Below are positions 20,836 to 31,388 of a stretch of DNA of 64,000 bases, one piece after another. Both the position numbers and the translations under genes were made by a program. The stretch spans positions 21,369,435 through 21,433,434 of the forward strand of contig OX393565.1 in NCBI GenBank assembly GCA_947652115.1, given 5' to 3'. The DNA is from Blastomussa wellsi. Its lineage: Eukaryota > Cnidaria > Anthozoa > Scleractinia > Plerogyridae. The notes under the pieces are model-generated. The model had not been told where the DNA came from, ran no database searches, and worked only from the letters and a program-made list of their open reading frames with translations. Position 1 is the stretch's first letter, and every line of letters starts with the position of its first letter.

Positions 20836-23800
20836 CCCTTCGGGCAAGTAACTTTCTCTCCTTCCTTGCCCGACGGGCAAGGACCCAGGCAAGCCGTTCG
20901 CCGACTAAATTTTTGATAACGATTTTGCAAAGAAAAGGTTTTGTTGTTTGATGTATTTTTCACTTTCCGGTCTTTTGGTTTTGTTTCAAAGAAGCCGGGG
21001 CTCAAACTCGTAGTAGCCAGGGGAATTCCCCGGCCCACTGCCCTTAGCGACAGCCCTGCTGTCATGGACATTTTTCAGCTTTTTTATAAAAACGGCACTA
21101 AAATTAGGACTATGTACTTTCACCCATATAGGACAAAGAGAAGGATATCAAGCGAATTGTTTAAGGAACAGGGTGACTGTAATTAATTTTTTTGTCAACA
21201 GAACTTGAAAAAGTCAGTTTGAAGTTTTCAAGTTGAGATCTTAAGTTCCCAATGGTGTCAGTAGTGTTATCACTTCCCATTACAGCTTCAGTACACTGGC
21301 ATAATATTTTTGGCTGTTGAATTTTTGAAGTTATGCTCGTGTTTCTGCAGACAACAGTCTGATACAACTACAGTACCGCTCAAATGTAAGTTACCACCGT
21401 CTCGCGAGAAACGCGACTCGTATCGCAAGAAACGAGACTTGTATCGCGAGAAACGAGACTCGTATCGCGAGAAACGAGACTCGTATCGCAGGAAACGAGA
21501 ACTGTCTCTCGAGAAATTTCTCGTTTCTCGCGAGTGCACTGCAAGTACCACTTGAAACAAAATAAACTGCTTCTGTGCAAACAGTTGTTCGCGTGTATTG
21601 GAAAAATCGTTCAGCGAGCATGTATTGTTGGTTTATTTTTTCGGTGAGATAAGCATGGGGGATGTGCGATGTGCGATGTGGGCAATGTTTACATACATGT
21701 ATTGAGCGACATTTGTTTTGCCTGTTCTTAAACTGCTTAAATTGAAATGAAACTTGGTCGCCACTCGATATCGGTATCGGCGCCGCGACGCGCCTGATTT
21801 AATTGACTATACACTGTGCATGTTCTACATACATTCAGTGGCATAAAATCAACTCAACTGACTTCTTCGTGAATTACATAGGTTAGAGCTAAAACATTTT
21901 GTGTTAGTAGCACCTTCGCTTTTCGGAAAACTTTTACTTTCATCAAATAGTCGACTCGATGAGTTGTTGAGATGTCGCCTAATCTCTGTGACGGACTTAT
22001 CGGACTTGTTTGGCTGCTTTCAACTAGCTGTTTATTTGTCGTTCGGCTTGAATTTTGGTTTTTTCTTTATGCAGATAAGAATTACTTTCATCAGATGAAA
22101 AGTAAATTTCTTCGGTCAATTTCAATTTTGGCGGAAGGAAAAGTCTGGAAACACAGCACATCGAACACGTGCATTCTGGCCCGGCAAATTCCCGGAAAAG
22201 AACTCGATAATTTCAACTTCTTTTATTTTGATTTTTGCATTATTCAATGGGTGTGGAAAAGTTGAAGGAAACAAAAACTATGCAGAAATCTGCTGAGTAT
22301 ATATGCCTTTCAAATATAATAAATGTAGACAAGATTCTCAGATTCAAGGGAAAGCGAGCAAAGGTCAAGAAAGCATGACAAAAGCGTGACGCATTGGCCT
22401 ATCACAAGTTTTATTTACTTGCGTCTACACGTACGTTGCTGGAGTCTTGAAAGTTGTTCGTAAAACATTGGGATTTCAACCTCGTGCAGTCGCTTGCATT
22501 TTTTGATGACTCCTTGTAATCGATCGTTTCAAACTGGGCCAAATTCTAGCGACGCAAGTTTCGATACAGAAGCTTGCGGTTAATATTTCGGGCACACAAT
22601 ATACAAATTCACCACGCTGGTAATGAACAGAAAAAAGTGCAAACTTTTCCGCAGGTACCTTGACTGGTGTATTAATTTGAGATTATTGACAATGCTTTTC
22701 ACTCACGTTTTGCATTTAAGATAAATTCTAACAACACGACAAGTTTCGATTCAAAAGTTTTCTTGAGTTCCCTCGCACGCAAACATGCCAACATGCAAAT
22801 GCGCTGTCTGTCGTGAAGTAAAAACATCCTGTGCAGTTTTGTGTAAGCACTTTTACCGTGTCTCTATTTTCGATTTTTGAAATTGTTTTCATTCAAGTTT
22901 TGCATTTAATATGAGAACAATAAAGTTTAGCGACGCGTCGAGTTTCGATTCACTCGCTCGCATGTAAACAAGCCAATAATTATTCGGTGCACTGTCTATC
23001 AGCTTAAATGTAAACTGAAAGGTTTATTGCAAACCGAACGTTGTGAACAAATCAGCAATCTTTCGACACAGACTAAATCTTCGAACTTACTAAACAAAAT
23101 TTCCGCGTCGTAGATTCTCTCGAGTTTTTGAAGCTCGCCGGCATGCCGTGAAATTGAAAGATCTGTTTTGTCTCGCCGATGTGTGCCGAGAGCAAAACTT
23201 CCCCCTGTCAAAAATTTAATGAATGTGAAGGACGCATCGAAAAGCACCTCGATTAAAGACATTAAACATTGTTTCTTCAAATTCAGTCTATTTTAGGGTA
23301 ATCAAGCTCACCGGCAACTGCCGTGAAGTGTCAAAAATCTCAAAACAACCATATCTTTTAAGATCGCGTCGCCGGTCGGTTGTGGACTGCAAACAAAAAT
23401 CTTTTACATGGAAGCCGCTTTCTTGCGAGTAATATATTCCATACTAAACGCTTCAGTGACTCTCGAGAGAAACGAGAACCCTCTCGCGAGAAACGAGACT
23501 CGTATCGCAGGAAACGAGACTCATATCGCGAGAAACGAGACTCATATCGCGAGAAACGAGACTCGTATCGCGAGAAACGAGACGAGAGGTGGTAACTTAC
23601 ATTTGAGCGGTACTGTATAATAAAACAAAATTAATTGCCTGTGGTTTTGCAGAACTGTAGCAGACAGCAAAACATTTCCCTGCGGTATATGACAGGGAAC
23701 TTGCAAAGTTGCAAAATGCATTTCTGTTGGCAACAGGGAACGAGTGAAGAGTCACAGAGAAGACACATCCACTAGCTAATGGTTGCCTCCCCATACAGAT

Positions 23801-26800
23801 ACTGACAACTAGTCTTCTTGTTTGTTATGGTAGTTCTGGTACATTCTTCATGTATTGGTTTTGGCATCTGCTGCAGAATCAATTGGCCTCTCAAAACAGG
23901 CAACCACTACTTCATATACCACAACATTCGAGATAAAAGATATTTTGCTAGAATTACTTCAGTTTCCATAACGTGATCAAGTACACAAAGTGCTGAATTT
24001 TCAGCCTGTTAAAGGGTCTTGTGTCGAGTCACAGAACAATAGGTAAGACTAAAGGCAAACCTACATTCCTGGAAAGAACGCACTTGACTAGTTACATTAT
24101 AAATCAACCCATGATCAATGAAAGTCTTACCCATCTGTGTCTTGTGATCTTTTTCTACCACTCAGTGGGATCAAAGCAGATTTCCCTTTGTATAACTTGG
24201 CGTGATTCTCCTGGGCTGCCATTATTTTGGTGATGTCAGCACTGAAGTCTTCCAGAAACTCAATATGTCTTAGGGAGAATCCTTGTTTCACCTCCGTGTC
24301 CAGTTCACTGTTCTTCACCAAGTCAAAAACCTCTTCAATCTTTTCTTCGCTCACTGGATATGCACCAAGCTCTATGTCCAAAAGTTGAAGGTAAAGTCTC
24401 TTGTTATCCTGAAAAAAGAAAGGAAAGCAATGATGTAAAATAAACACTAGGGAGTAAACTCTCCACTACAACAAGGCGTAACAACAGAGCATCACCCCAG
24501 GCCAAAAGGGCTGGACTTGTCCTGGGGGTTGTGGTTACAGGTAGAATTGAACCACACATAAACCTGTAGTTCTGATTATGAGACAGTCAAACTTCCAGTC
24601 AAGGTTGTTTCCGAAAATCAGCACATGTATGTTTGAAGATTTGTCATTTAACACCATCTTGGATTCATGGGACTTTCATGTCTTTATACGACCCCTTCTA
24701 TTGTCCTCCTTTTTATTGTGGGCTCATTTATCATCACATGGAGCCATTTCACTGGCAAATGGATCACATTTAAATTCAAATGAGCACAGAAAGTAATCGA
24801 TGAGTGGAGTGCTCTACATATCTAGTAAAAATTTAACGATGTAAATTTTCTTTAAAAAAAGAGGCAAGGAAATGGCTACAACTTTGAAATATTTGGGAGC
24901 CAAGTGGCTAATGGGAAAAAGTTAATTTCACACACTGAACTACAGTATTGCCATCAATATATACAGCTCATGGTAACTATTACCTTATCTTTTTCCAGGG
25001 TACCTTTCAACATCAATCGTGCTTTGTCCACATTGCCCACAACCTGTTTGGAAACAAAACAAAAATGATTTATGTGTGTATAGTAAAGGGTGCTAAGAAA
25101 CAAATCATTAGTGTGAATTTCCTGGCCTGGCAATCCTACCTTAGCTAAGAATCTTGAGTATCTAATGGCAAAAAATGTTGCCAATTCCTGGTCGCTGGTC
25201 TCATTCATAGCCTCTTCATAGACAGCAGAAGTGCCTTCGAAGTTTCCTCTTCTCCTTTCAAGGTTTATTCTCTTAAGTTTTACCATTATTATGCCTGGTA
25301 CAGCCTTGTCCAACTCAGCCAAAATCTCAGATGCCTTAGCAGCATTTCCTAAACAAAAATAACAGCATGAAGGGGAGTTTAATTAAAGGTGTGGCACGTA
25401 AGGGGATAACAAGGTCAGAGGAAAAAGAAAACAAATTACTGGCAGGATTACTTGCAGGGCATTGGGATTCACTCTTCACGCACACCTCATTTACCTTTCT
25501 TTTTTTGCACTGGGCAGACATTGTTTCATTTTGTAGCAAAAATGAGAACTCACTACAAAGTTACTTTCTTCCTATGATAAATAGGTATACAAAGAAATTA
25601 CAATTTTTAGAATTATTATGCAGTCTTTTTCCCAGGGTTCATACTCTTTTGAGCTTTAGAAATTCCATGACTTTCCATGACCTAAATTTAAGCATTTTCT
25701 AGGAAATCATCTTTTATCTTGGGTACATTTTTAATATTCTCTTCGCGCAAAAACCTAATTGGTTTTGTACTTTTTTAATAAACATAATTTTCCACGACTT
25801 TCCATGACCCACACGTAAATTCCACCTCGAAAATGAAATTCTAAAATTCCATGACCTTCCAGGTTTTCCATGACCTGTACGAACCCTGTTTTCTGTAGTT
25901 ATAAACCTAGCCAATAATCTTTACAGCAACATTATGGAGTTGCCATAAAAGTTTATTTGATATGTGAACTCTGTTTAGCTATTTCCTCTACATACTGGCC
26001 ACATTCCCCCATAGCTCAGTGGTTGGAGAGTCAAACCAGTGTTCACAAGGTCATGAGCTTAACACAATTACTCACCCTGTTGTTCTTCAAAAGCAGCCCA
26101 TGCTAAATGAATGGAGGGCTTCCTTGGAAGGTGTATCGTGCAGGCTCTCTCGTATACATGACGGCACGCCTCAATACTGTGCACTTCCATGTAGGAAGCA
26201 AATCTTTGCCAGAAGTCTTCATACAGCGCACAAGCAATAACACACCGCTCAAAAAGGGTAACAACCCTTCTGTGATCACCATTGCTTAATTCAAAGTCAA
26301 GGTACTCTCTCCAGTTTTTCAACTGAACACGTTCAAGAGGTTTGACATGGAAGTATGGCCTCTTAATGGCTTCCTCAAATGCCCATCGCTTTCGCACTTC
26401 TTCTTCTAAAGCAGCAAAAACTGTTTGCCTTGCTGCAATGACCTTTTCTCGTATTGCGATCGTCTCAGCGTCATCCTAGCAAGAAAAGAAAAGAGAGAGG
26501 CATAAAACACATATAACTGATAAACAAGCTGCACCATAAAACTGTAGCTTAAAAAGCCATCTGCTTTGCTACCCTTGGTTTCATCATACATAGACCCGTT
26601 ATGCCTGGTTCATACTGGCAACATAACAATGAAGATGAGCTCAGTTCTTTTTCTTATTTATTTATTTTATTTATTTACTTATTTATGCCCAACAAATGTA
26701 AGACAGTGTCATTATGTTGCGCTGTCCACACTAATGACATAAAACATCAACAGGAGGTCTTTTGCATTTGTGCAACTGTAATTAACCAGGCCTTACATGG

Positions 26801-29800
26801 GAAGTGACTGAACTTTCTGCTCCAGGAGCAACAAGGTTCTCCGTGCCTGGAGCCACTTCATCAGTATCTTCTTCACCATCGACACCTGCATCAATAAAAA
26901 AATAAAAATAAATATGCTATGACTCCACTTACTCCACTTACAATGAAGACTCTGTCGCTAGTGAAAACCAGGCTTTAGAAACAATAAGCAAAAGATCTTT
27001 CCCTATTGCCAACATCAAGTAGGACAAAGGCAGCATAACATTCATTCAACATGCAAGGTGTTCAAAGAAAATAATTATTGCAATTGTAGCAAGATATTGG
27101 TTCAGCATAAGACACTTGTTTATTGTTGTTGCTTATGTTTACCTGGAGGATTGCCTGACGAGGAGGCTACACTAATTAGGGGTTCAGCCTCTGCTGATGT
27201 CAAACCAGGAGGAGCAGCTGCGACTTCAGCCCTGAGTTTAAGGAGTTCCTCAGTACACAATACAGCAGCTATTGGGTTGGAGTTGATGTGTTGCTTAAAC
27301 CTGAAACAAAAAAAAAATGTCTCCAGAACAGCAGCACTGTGTGCAAAGAGTGCAAAGCACAATAAGTACCAACAGCTGACAAAATGGGTTGGCTACTTCT
27401 CTCTACTTGGCTAAGAAACGTCAGCTGCTTTTTTTCTAAACTAGAAGAAATTTAATAAAGATTCTTTAAAAAAGACAGTTCGTTAAACTACTCAAACCAG
27501 CTGTCTATAGACCCTTGGAATAAATGGTGCCTAAATTTGAATAACAATACTTGATACGTCCTTAGCCTCGTGTGGATGTTTATAGACAAAGGATTTTTTT
27601 ACGTGAATTTGAGGCTAAGGATGTAAGTATTGTTATTTAAATTTGGGCACCATTTATGCCAAGGGTCTCTTGCTCAGTGCTGGAAGGATTGCAAAATTAG
27701 GGGGAAATAGACGATGTTCACAATAGCTGCCATGATGGTTTTCAAATTATAATACAAATCTGCCTGGAGCAAACTGATGTCTGATGCCGCTTCTCGGAAA
27801 TTGTGACTCGTCTAAATTAATAGTGAAGTATCTGTGTGAAGTCACATTTGAGAGCCAAGTTATAGAATAGGATTTAATTATAAGGTTAGTTACTCTATAG
27901 CTTGCCTTGTCAACCATGCAAGCCATTTTCCTTTTTCAAAGCACCGAAATCAAGTAAACACATTTTCACCTCGAAACTGAAAGCAAGACTTTGGTTTTGG
28001 TGTTAAACTGTTCAGTAACATTTGGTAATGTACCGTACAGTATAGTATTGTAATAGCAGAAGTGTAGTGAAAACAATTGAATTAATGGTAGGAAATACCA
28101 AAGACAAAATTGAACCACAACATATGTGGCTAAATGTGATTTAGGCAAAGTTAAAATCGAGACAATGCAAGCAGCGGTCTTCATGGCAGCTCATGTTGCT
28201 GCAGGGCAGCCTGGTAAGTTGCAGGGGTTTTGGTATTTACAGGGCTCAGGTTTCTGAGAATCATCGTGCATTCACTCTTTGAGTTTGCAAAGCATTCATG
28301 CTGTTGTTGATGAGTTTTAATTAAAAGCGGGCCAGATCTGATAGCATTTGGTAAAACAAAACACTTACTTTTCAAAATGCTGACTGTAATTCTGAGTAGG
28401 AACCTTGAAAACTCTGTCATACAAAGCTGTTACTCTCTGTAGCTGACCCTGGCTTTTTTCCCACTCAATGTATGCATCCCACAGTTTGTCTGCACGGAAC
28501 TCTTCGCCAGCAGTAGACACTGCTCTTTCAAATAAACTACAAAATAATAAAAAGAAAAACCAAAAGAAATAACTTAGAAATTAATTCACTGGGTAAAAGA
28601 ATGGTTTTTGGCCAACTTAGATATAAAAACTTTAAATCAAGACTGAATGGAGTTAAGCATGAAAATACCTTTTCCATCAGTTAAGCGCCCCATACCAAAT
28701 GACCTGGAAGAGGCCAGCAGGGGTTGCGATGCACACTCCCTACTGTTTATCAACACCAGCCTAACTGTTATTAACAAGAAATACATGGCACAACAAAGTA
28801 TGGGGGTTAGATAAACTGCCAAAAATACATAATCAGAAAATAAAAACAGAACTCGCAAAGTTTTCAAGAACACAATATTTCAAAACACACTCATCGACGA
28901 TGAATTATCCCTTGGTGTACATTCTCAAGCCCAATGAAACCATTTATATTCTCTTCAAGTCTTGGCTGAATGGTTGTCCTAGAGAGTAGACAGTCAGTGT
29001 CAGTATAAAGGGTCAACAGTGCAGCAAAAAGTTACCTTCGCATGACCTCAGGGCCATCAATCTGACCCTTAGTAGTCTGAGAAGCAAAGTTGAGATAGTG
29101 TACCCACAAGTCCACACTAAGAGGAATGGCAGCAATAGCTCCCTCAAATACCTAAAAACAACAGGAAAAGATACAGAATGTCTGAGAACTTTTCCCTAAT
29201 TCCTCAGATTAAGCAGGCAATGTATTATTTTCAAAACAGGTGCCTCCCCTCCCCCCCCCAAATGTAATTCACCATTTAATACAGAACACTCCAAAATCGA
29301 TTGTAACAATTATTCACCTTGAACAATCCCTTAGCCACTGCTATGGATCTGGTCCCCACTAAACTGTGCATACAAATTTGGGCAGATCACTATTTAACTC
29401 ATCACCAATAAGAGTGTGGAGAAGGTGCCTGAAATCCTTGTGGGGGCCACCCACGAGCGCAAACCACCAGGCACACCACGCTGAGCAAAACTCAGTGGAA
29501 AGAAAAAATCAAACTTGCCCATACTTACCAAGAAGGATGGGAGGGGCAGAAGCAAAGCCTCGGGACACACCAGATTCATGAATGAGACCGCTGGCCAGCA
29601 TTGTCTCGTGCTTAAAGGAGCTACGTCACTGTTCGTGTACTTTGAAAAATTTCGACTAAATAGGCCATTTTACAGTTCTGTCCTGAGTTAACAAGCCTTT
29701 GAGTGGAAGTGAGGCTGAAGGTGACCTTGTGTTGATACAAACCCTCTTGCTTTTGATATTTAAATCCTACTGTTCTTAGGCTAACTAGTTTCTGGTCTTT

Positions 29801-31213
29801 ATCATGGCAAGGTCACCCCAAGCCTCACTTTCATACAAAGGCCTGGTTACATTTCACAGAACTGTAAAATGATCTATATTTGTTCAAAATAGGCCATTTT
29901 ACAGTTCTGTGCTGAGTTACCAAGCCTCTGAGTAGAAGTGAGGCCGAAGGTGACCTTGTTGTGATACAAGCCCTCTTTCTTTTGATATGTAAATCCCTGT
30001 GTTCTTATGCTAACTAGTTTCTGGTCTTTATCATGGCAAGGTCACCCCAAACCTCGCTTCCATACAGAGGCCTGGTTACATTTCAAAGAACTGTAAAATG
30101 GTCTATTGTCATTTCCAATCCGTTTCAATCTTCTCCATCCTCAGCCATCCTTGTTCCTTTTTGGTTAAGTATCACTCCTTTGGTGTTTTTCTTCCTTAGC
30201 AAACTATTATTTTTAGGTTTCCAAAACTTTAAGGGTAATTTATGTTGTCGAAGAAATAACTCAAAATATCAGGACATAGCTCCTATCTCTCCTAAATTAC
30301 ATAAAGCCACACTAAAAACTTTATGTTTACCTCCTTAGCTTTTTCAATGTTGCCATTCTTCCTTTCCATATCTGCATATTTCTTCCAGTACCCATAGCAA
30401 TAAGGGTAACGCTTGAAAAATGCATCGAATGCTTGCCTTGCAGAAGAAAGCTTGTTCTAGATAAATAAATGAGCAAATAAAATTCCAAGTTAACATAAAC
30501 CATTCCACCACTTTCTGAAAGCAAAGTGCAGGCTGATAAAGCAACAAGAAATAACCTCATACTGTGGTTTCTACAAACGCTGACTTGCATGGTTTTATCC
30601 AAGTAAAGGGCTAAAATTATCCTAAACAAAGAGAATGATTTGTCAGAAAACGTGCTTCTGGAATAAAACTTCAAGGATGGTATTCACAACAAATTCGAAT
30701 TTCATAAACGCGACTTTCCAGTACGATAAAAAAAGCAACGCAGGTAATTTTTCACAAACCTCTTGCTCGACGAACTGCAAAAGATATGTCCAACTTGTAA
30801 AGTCCGCTGGATTTTCCTTAACAGCCTTCCAGTACTTAAGCTCTTGCTCGTTGACGACCTCTTCTTGTTCAGGGGCGTTTGTGGAATCTTCGAGACTTTC
30901 GGTAATTGCTCCATTCTCTTTCGTTTCAGTTATGTCTGTATCGGCATTAACTTCTGCTGTCTTGTTAACGCTTTCTTTAGCACCTATTTTTCATATAAAT
31001 TTAAAAATGTTAGAAAATTCGAAACTCATGGCAAAAACAACATGTAAAATTTTCTCTTTATTATCAACCATTTTAACTCAAATTAACTTACGAGACATTT
31101 CATCGTAAGTAAAATACTCTGAAAACGAAAATAACAAGACCATTACCTTCAGGATGGGAAAGATTTTCGCTGGATTCTACTTCAACAGCAACACCATCCA
31201 CAACCGCCGCCAT
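19783..31213 (-). CDS. PRPF39: Pre-mRNA-processing factor 39
   Basis: A HAT-repeat protein linked to U1 snRNP and 5' splice-site choice in the nucleus (family knowledge). Thirteen exons in transcript order: 31147-31213, 30760-30983, 30331-30456, 29036-29151, 28369-28536, 27143-27300, 26797-26885, 26076-26475, 25140-25348, 24984-25043, 24131-24408, 20508-20712, 19783-19866. The sum is 2184 bases, 727 residues, in one frame. HAT-type pieces include [106 protein letters not shown] and [10 protein letters not shown]. An acidic linker (exon 7) separates the two HAT blocks, and the C-terminus is Ala/Tyr/Gln-rich. The start is the first ATG, ATGGCGGCGG. It lies head to head with the TMEM179-like gene 176 bp away. 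Introns 11 and 12 hold H/ACA snoRNA candidates. Confidence 0.96.
19946..20065 (+). mobile_element. Short TIR element (CTCGGTGTAAGAACC family)
   Basis: In PRPF39 intron 12. Begins CTTAGTGTAAGGACCAGTGA, body TTGAGCTATTGTTTCTGTGT, ends GAGCTCTTACACAGAG. A nearly complete unsplit copy, useful as the reference for the split copy at 3941/12252. Confidence 0.75.
20340..20478 (-). ncRNA. Candidate H/ACA box snoRNA B, PRPF39 intron 12
   Basis: About 139 nt, same strand as the host gene. The first hairpin is closed by GGCAAC (20475-20470) and GTTGCC (20424-20419). The H box ACAGCA is at 20417-20412. The second hairpin pairs TCTGTTTT with AAAGCAGA and has an apical stem CTCTGTTC / GAGCAGAG. The ACA box is at 20345-20343, three bases before the end. 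It begins about 29 nt after the 5' splice site. It shares GCTAGTGGA and CTCGTTCCCTGTTGCC with the candidate at 23653. The target uridine is not predicted. Confidence 0.72.
20778..21058. mobile_element. CAGGGCT-end repeat (hAT-like MITE)
   Basis: In PRPF39 intron 11. Starts CAGGGCTCGAAA and ends AGCCCTG (reverse CAGGGCTGTCG). The interior has CCTTCGGGCAAG and GCCCGACGGGCAAGG, also seen in degraded form near 41190-41280. No ORF of note. Confidence 0.5.
21371..23615. mobile_element. 2.2 kb TIR element with 21-bp repeat arrays at both ends
   Basis: In PRPF39 intron 11. TIRs CAGTACCGCTCAAATGTAAG TTACCACC at both ends, inverted, with TA on each side. Just inside each end is an array of a 21-bp unit (CGTATCGCGAGAAACGAGACT), about 21400-21530 and 23460-23583, and both arrays run in the same direction although the TIRs are inverted. 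The middle (22547-23005) holds about three diverged copies, roughly 190 bp apart, of a segment around AGTTTCGATTC. No transposase seen; probably non-autonomous. Confidence 0.75.
23653..23790 (-). ncRNA. Candidate H/ACA box snoRNA A, PRPF39 intron 11
   Basis: 138 nt on the host-gene strand. The first hairpin is closed by GGCAAC (23787-23782) and GTTGCC (23734-23729). The H box ACAGAA is at 23727-23722. The second hairpin has a lower stem GCA..GCAA / TTGC..TGC and a perfect apical stem TTCCCTG / CAGGGAA. The ACA box at 23658-23656 is followed by three bases. H-box and ACA-box spacing matches the copy at 20340-20478 within a few bases. It lies directly beside the TIR element ending at 23615. Confidence 0.75.
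25633..25888. mobile_element. CAGGGTTC-end hAT-like MITE
   Basis: In PRPF39 intron 8. Starts CAGGGTTCATAC, ends GTACGAACCCTG, with repeated inner motifs AATTCCATGACTTTCCATGA and CCATGACCTTCCAGGTTTTC. No ORF. Confidence 0.65.
27509..27668. mobile_element. MITE with AGACCCTTGG ends
   Basis: In PRPF39 intron 5. AGACCCTTGGAATAAATGGT at the left pairs with ACCATTTATGCCAAGGGTCT at the right. The arms extend through GGTGCCTAAATTTGAATAAC and include CCTTAGCCTC / GAGGCTAAGG. Confidence 0.8.
29612..30283. mobile_element. TTAAAGGAGCTACGTCAC element containing a tandem pair of inner MITEs
   Basis: In PRPF39 intron 3. Outer ends TTAAAGGAGCTACGTCAC and GACATAGCTCCT. Inside, two tandem copies (about 29660-29876 and 29888-30107) each start AGGCCATTTTACAGTTCTGT and end with ACAGAACTGTAAAATG-type complements, with CAAGGTCACC / GGTGACCTTG in the stems. 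The outer family recurs at 36951-38410. Confidence 0.75.
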
Positions 31214-31388
31214 TTTCGCTTGCTCTGTGTCTGATGCGCGAGCTGGGTCATTGATCGAGCAACGAAGCTACAACGAAGTGCTCCGAGGAGCTCCGAACCT
31301 GCATCGACAAACATTCTCCAAATATTTTGCATACCGATGTCTCCTCGGTTAGTCGTACGGTTCTGAACTAAAACACTTTCCAGTGAAA
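31214..31388. promoter_or_regulatory. Probable bidirectional promoter, PRPF39 / TMEM179-like
   Basis: Only 175 bp separate the two divergent start codons, so both core promoters and 5' UTRs must fit here or overlap. No TATA box. A small dyad, GCTCCGAGGAGCTCCGA, lies near 31280. Shared control is inferred from spacing only. Confidence 0.5.

Noticed and set aside
21310..21621. Charged YREKRDS-type proteins on both strands
   Set aside because: They come from the 21-bp repeat array at the transposon end. Overlapping frames on both strands all read through it.
26005..26070. tRNA gene in PRPF39 intron 8
   Set aside because: Only an A-box-like CCCATAGCTCAGTGGTTGGA remains. The B box and acceptor stem are missing.
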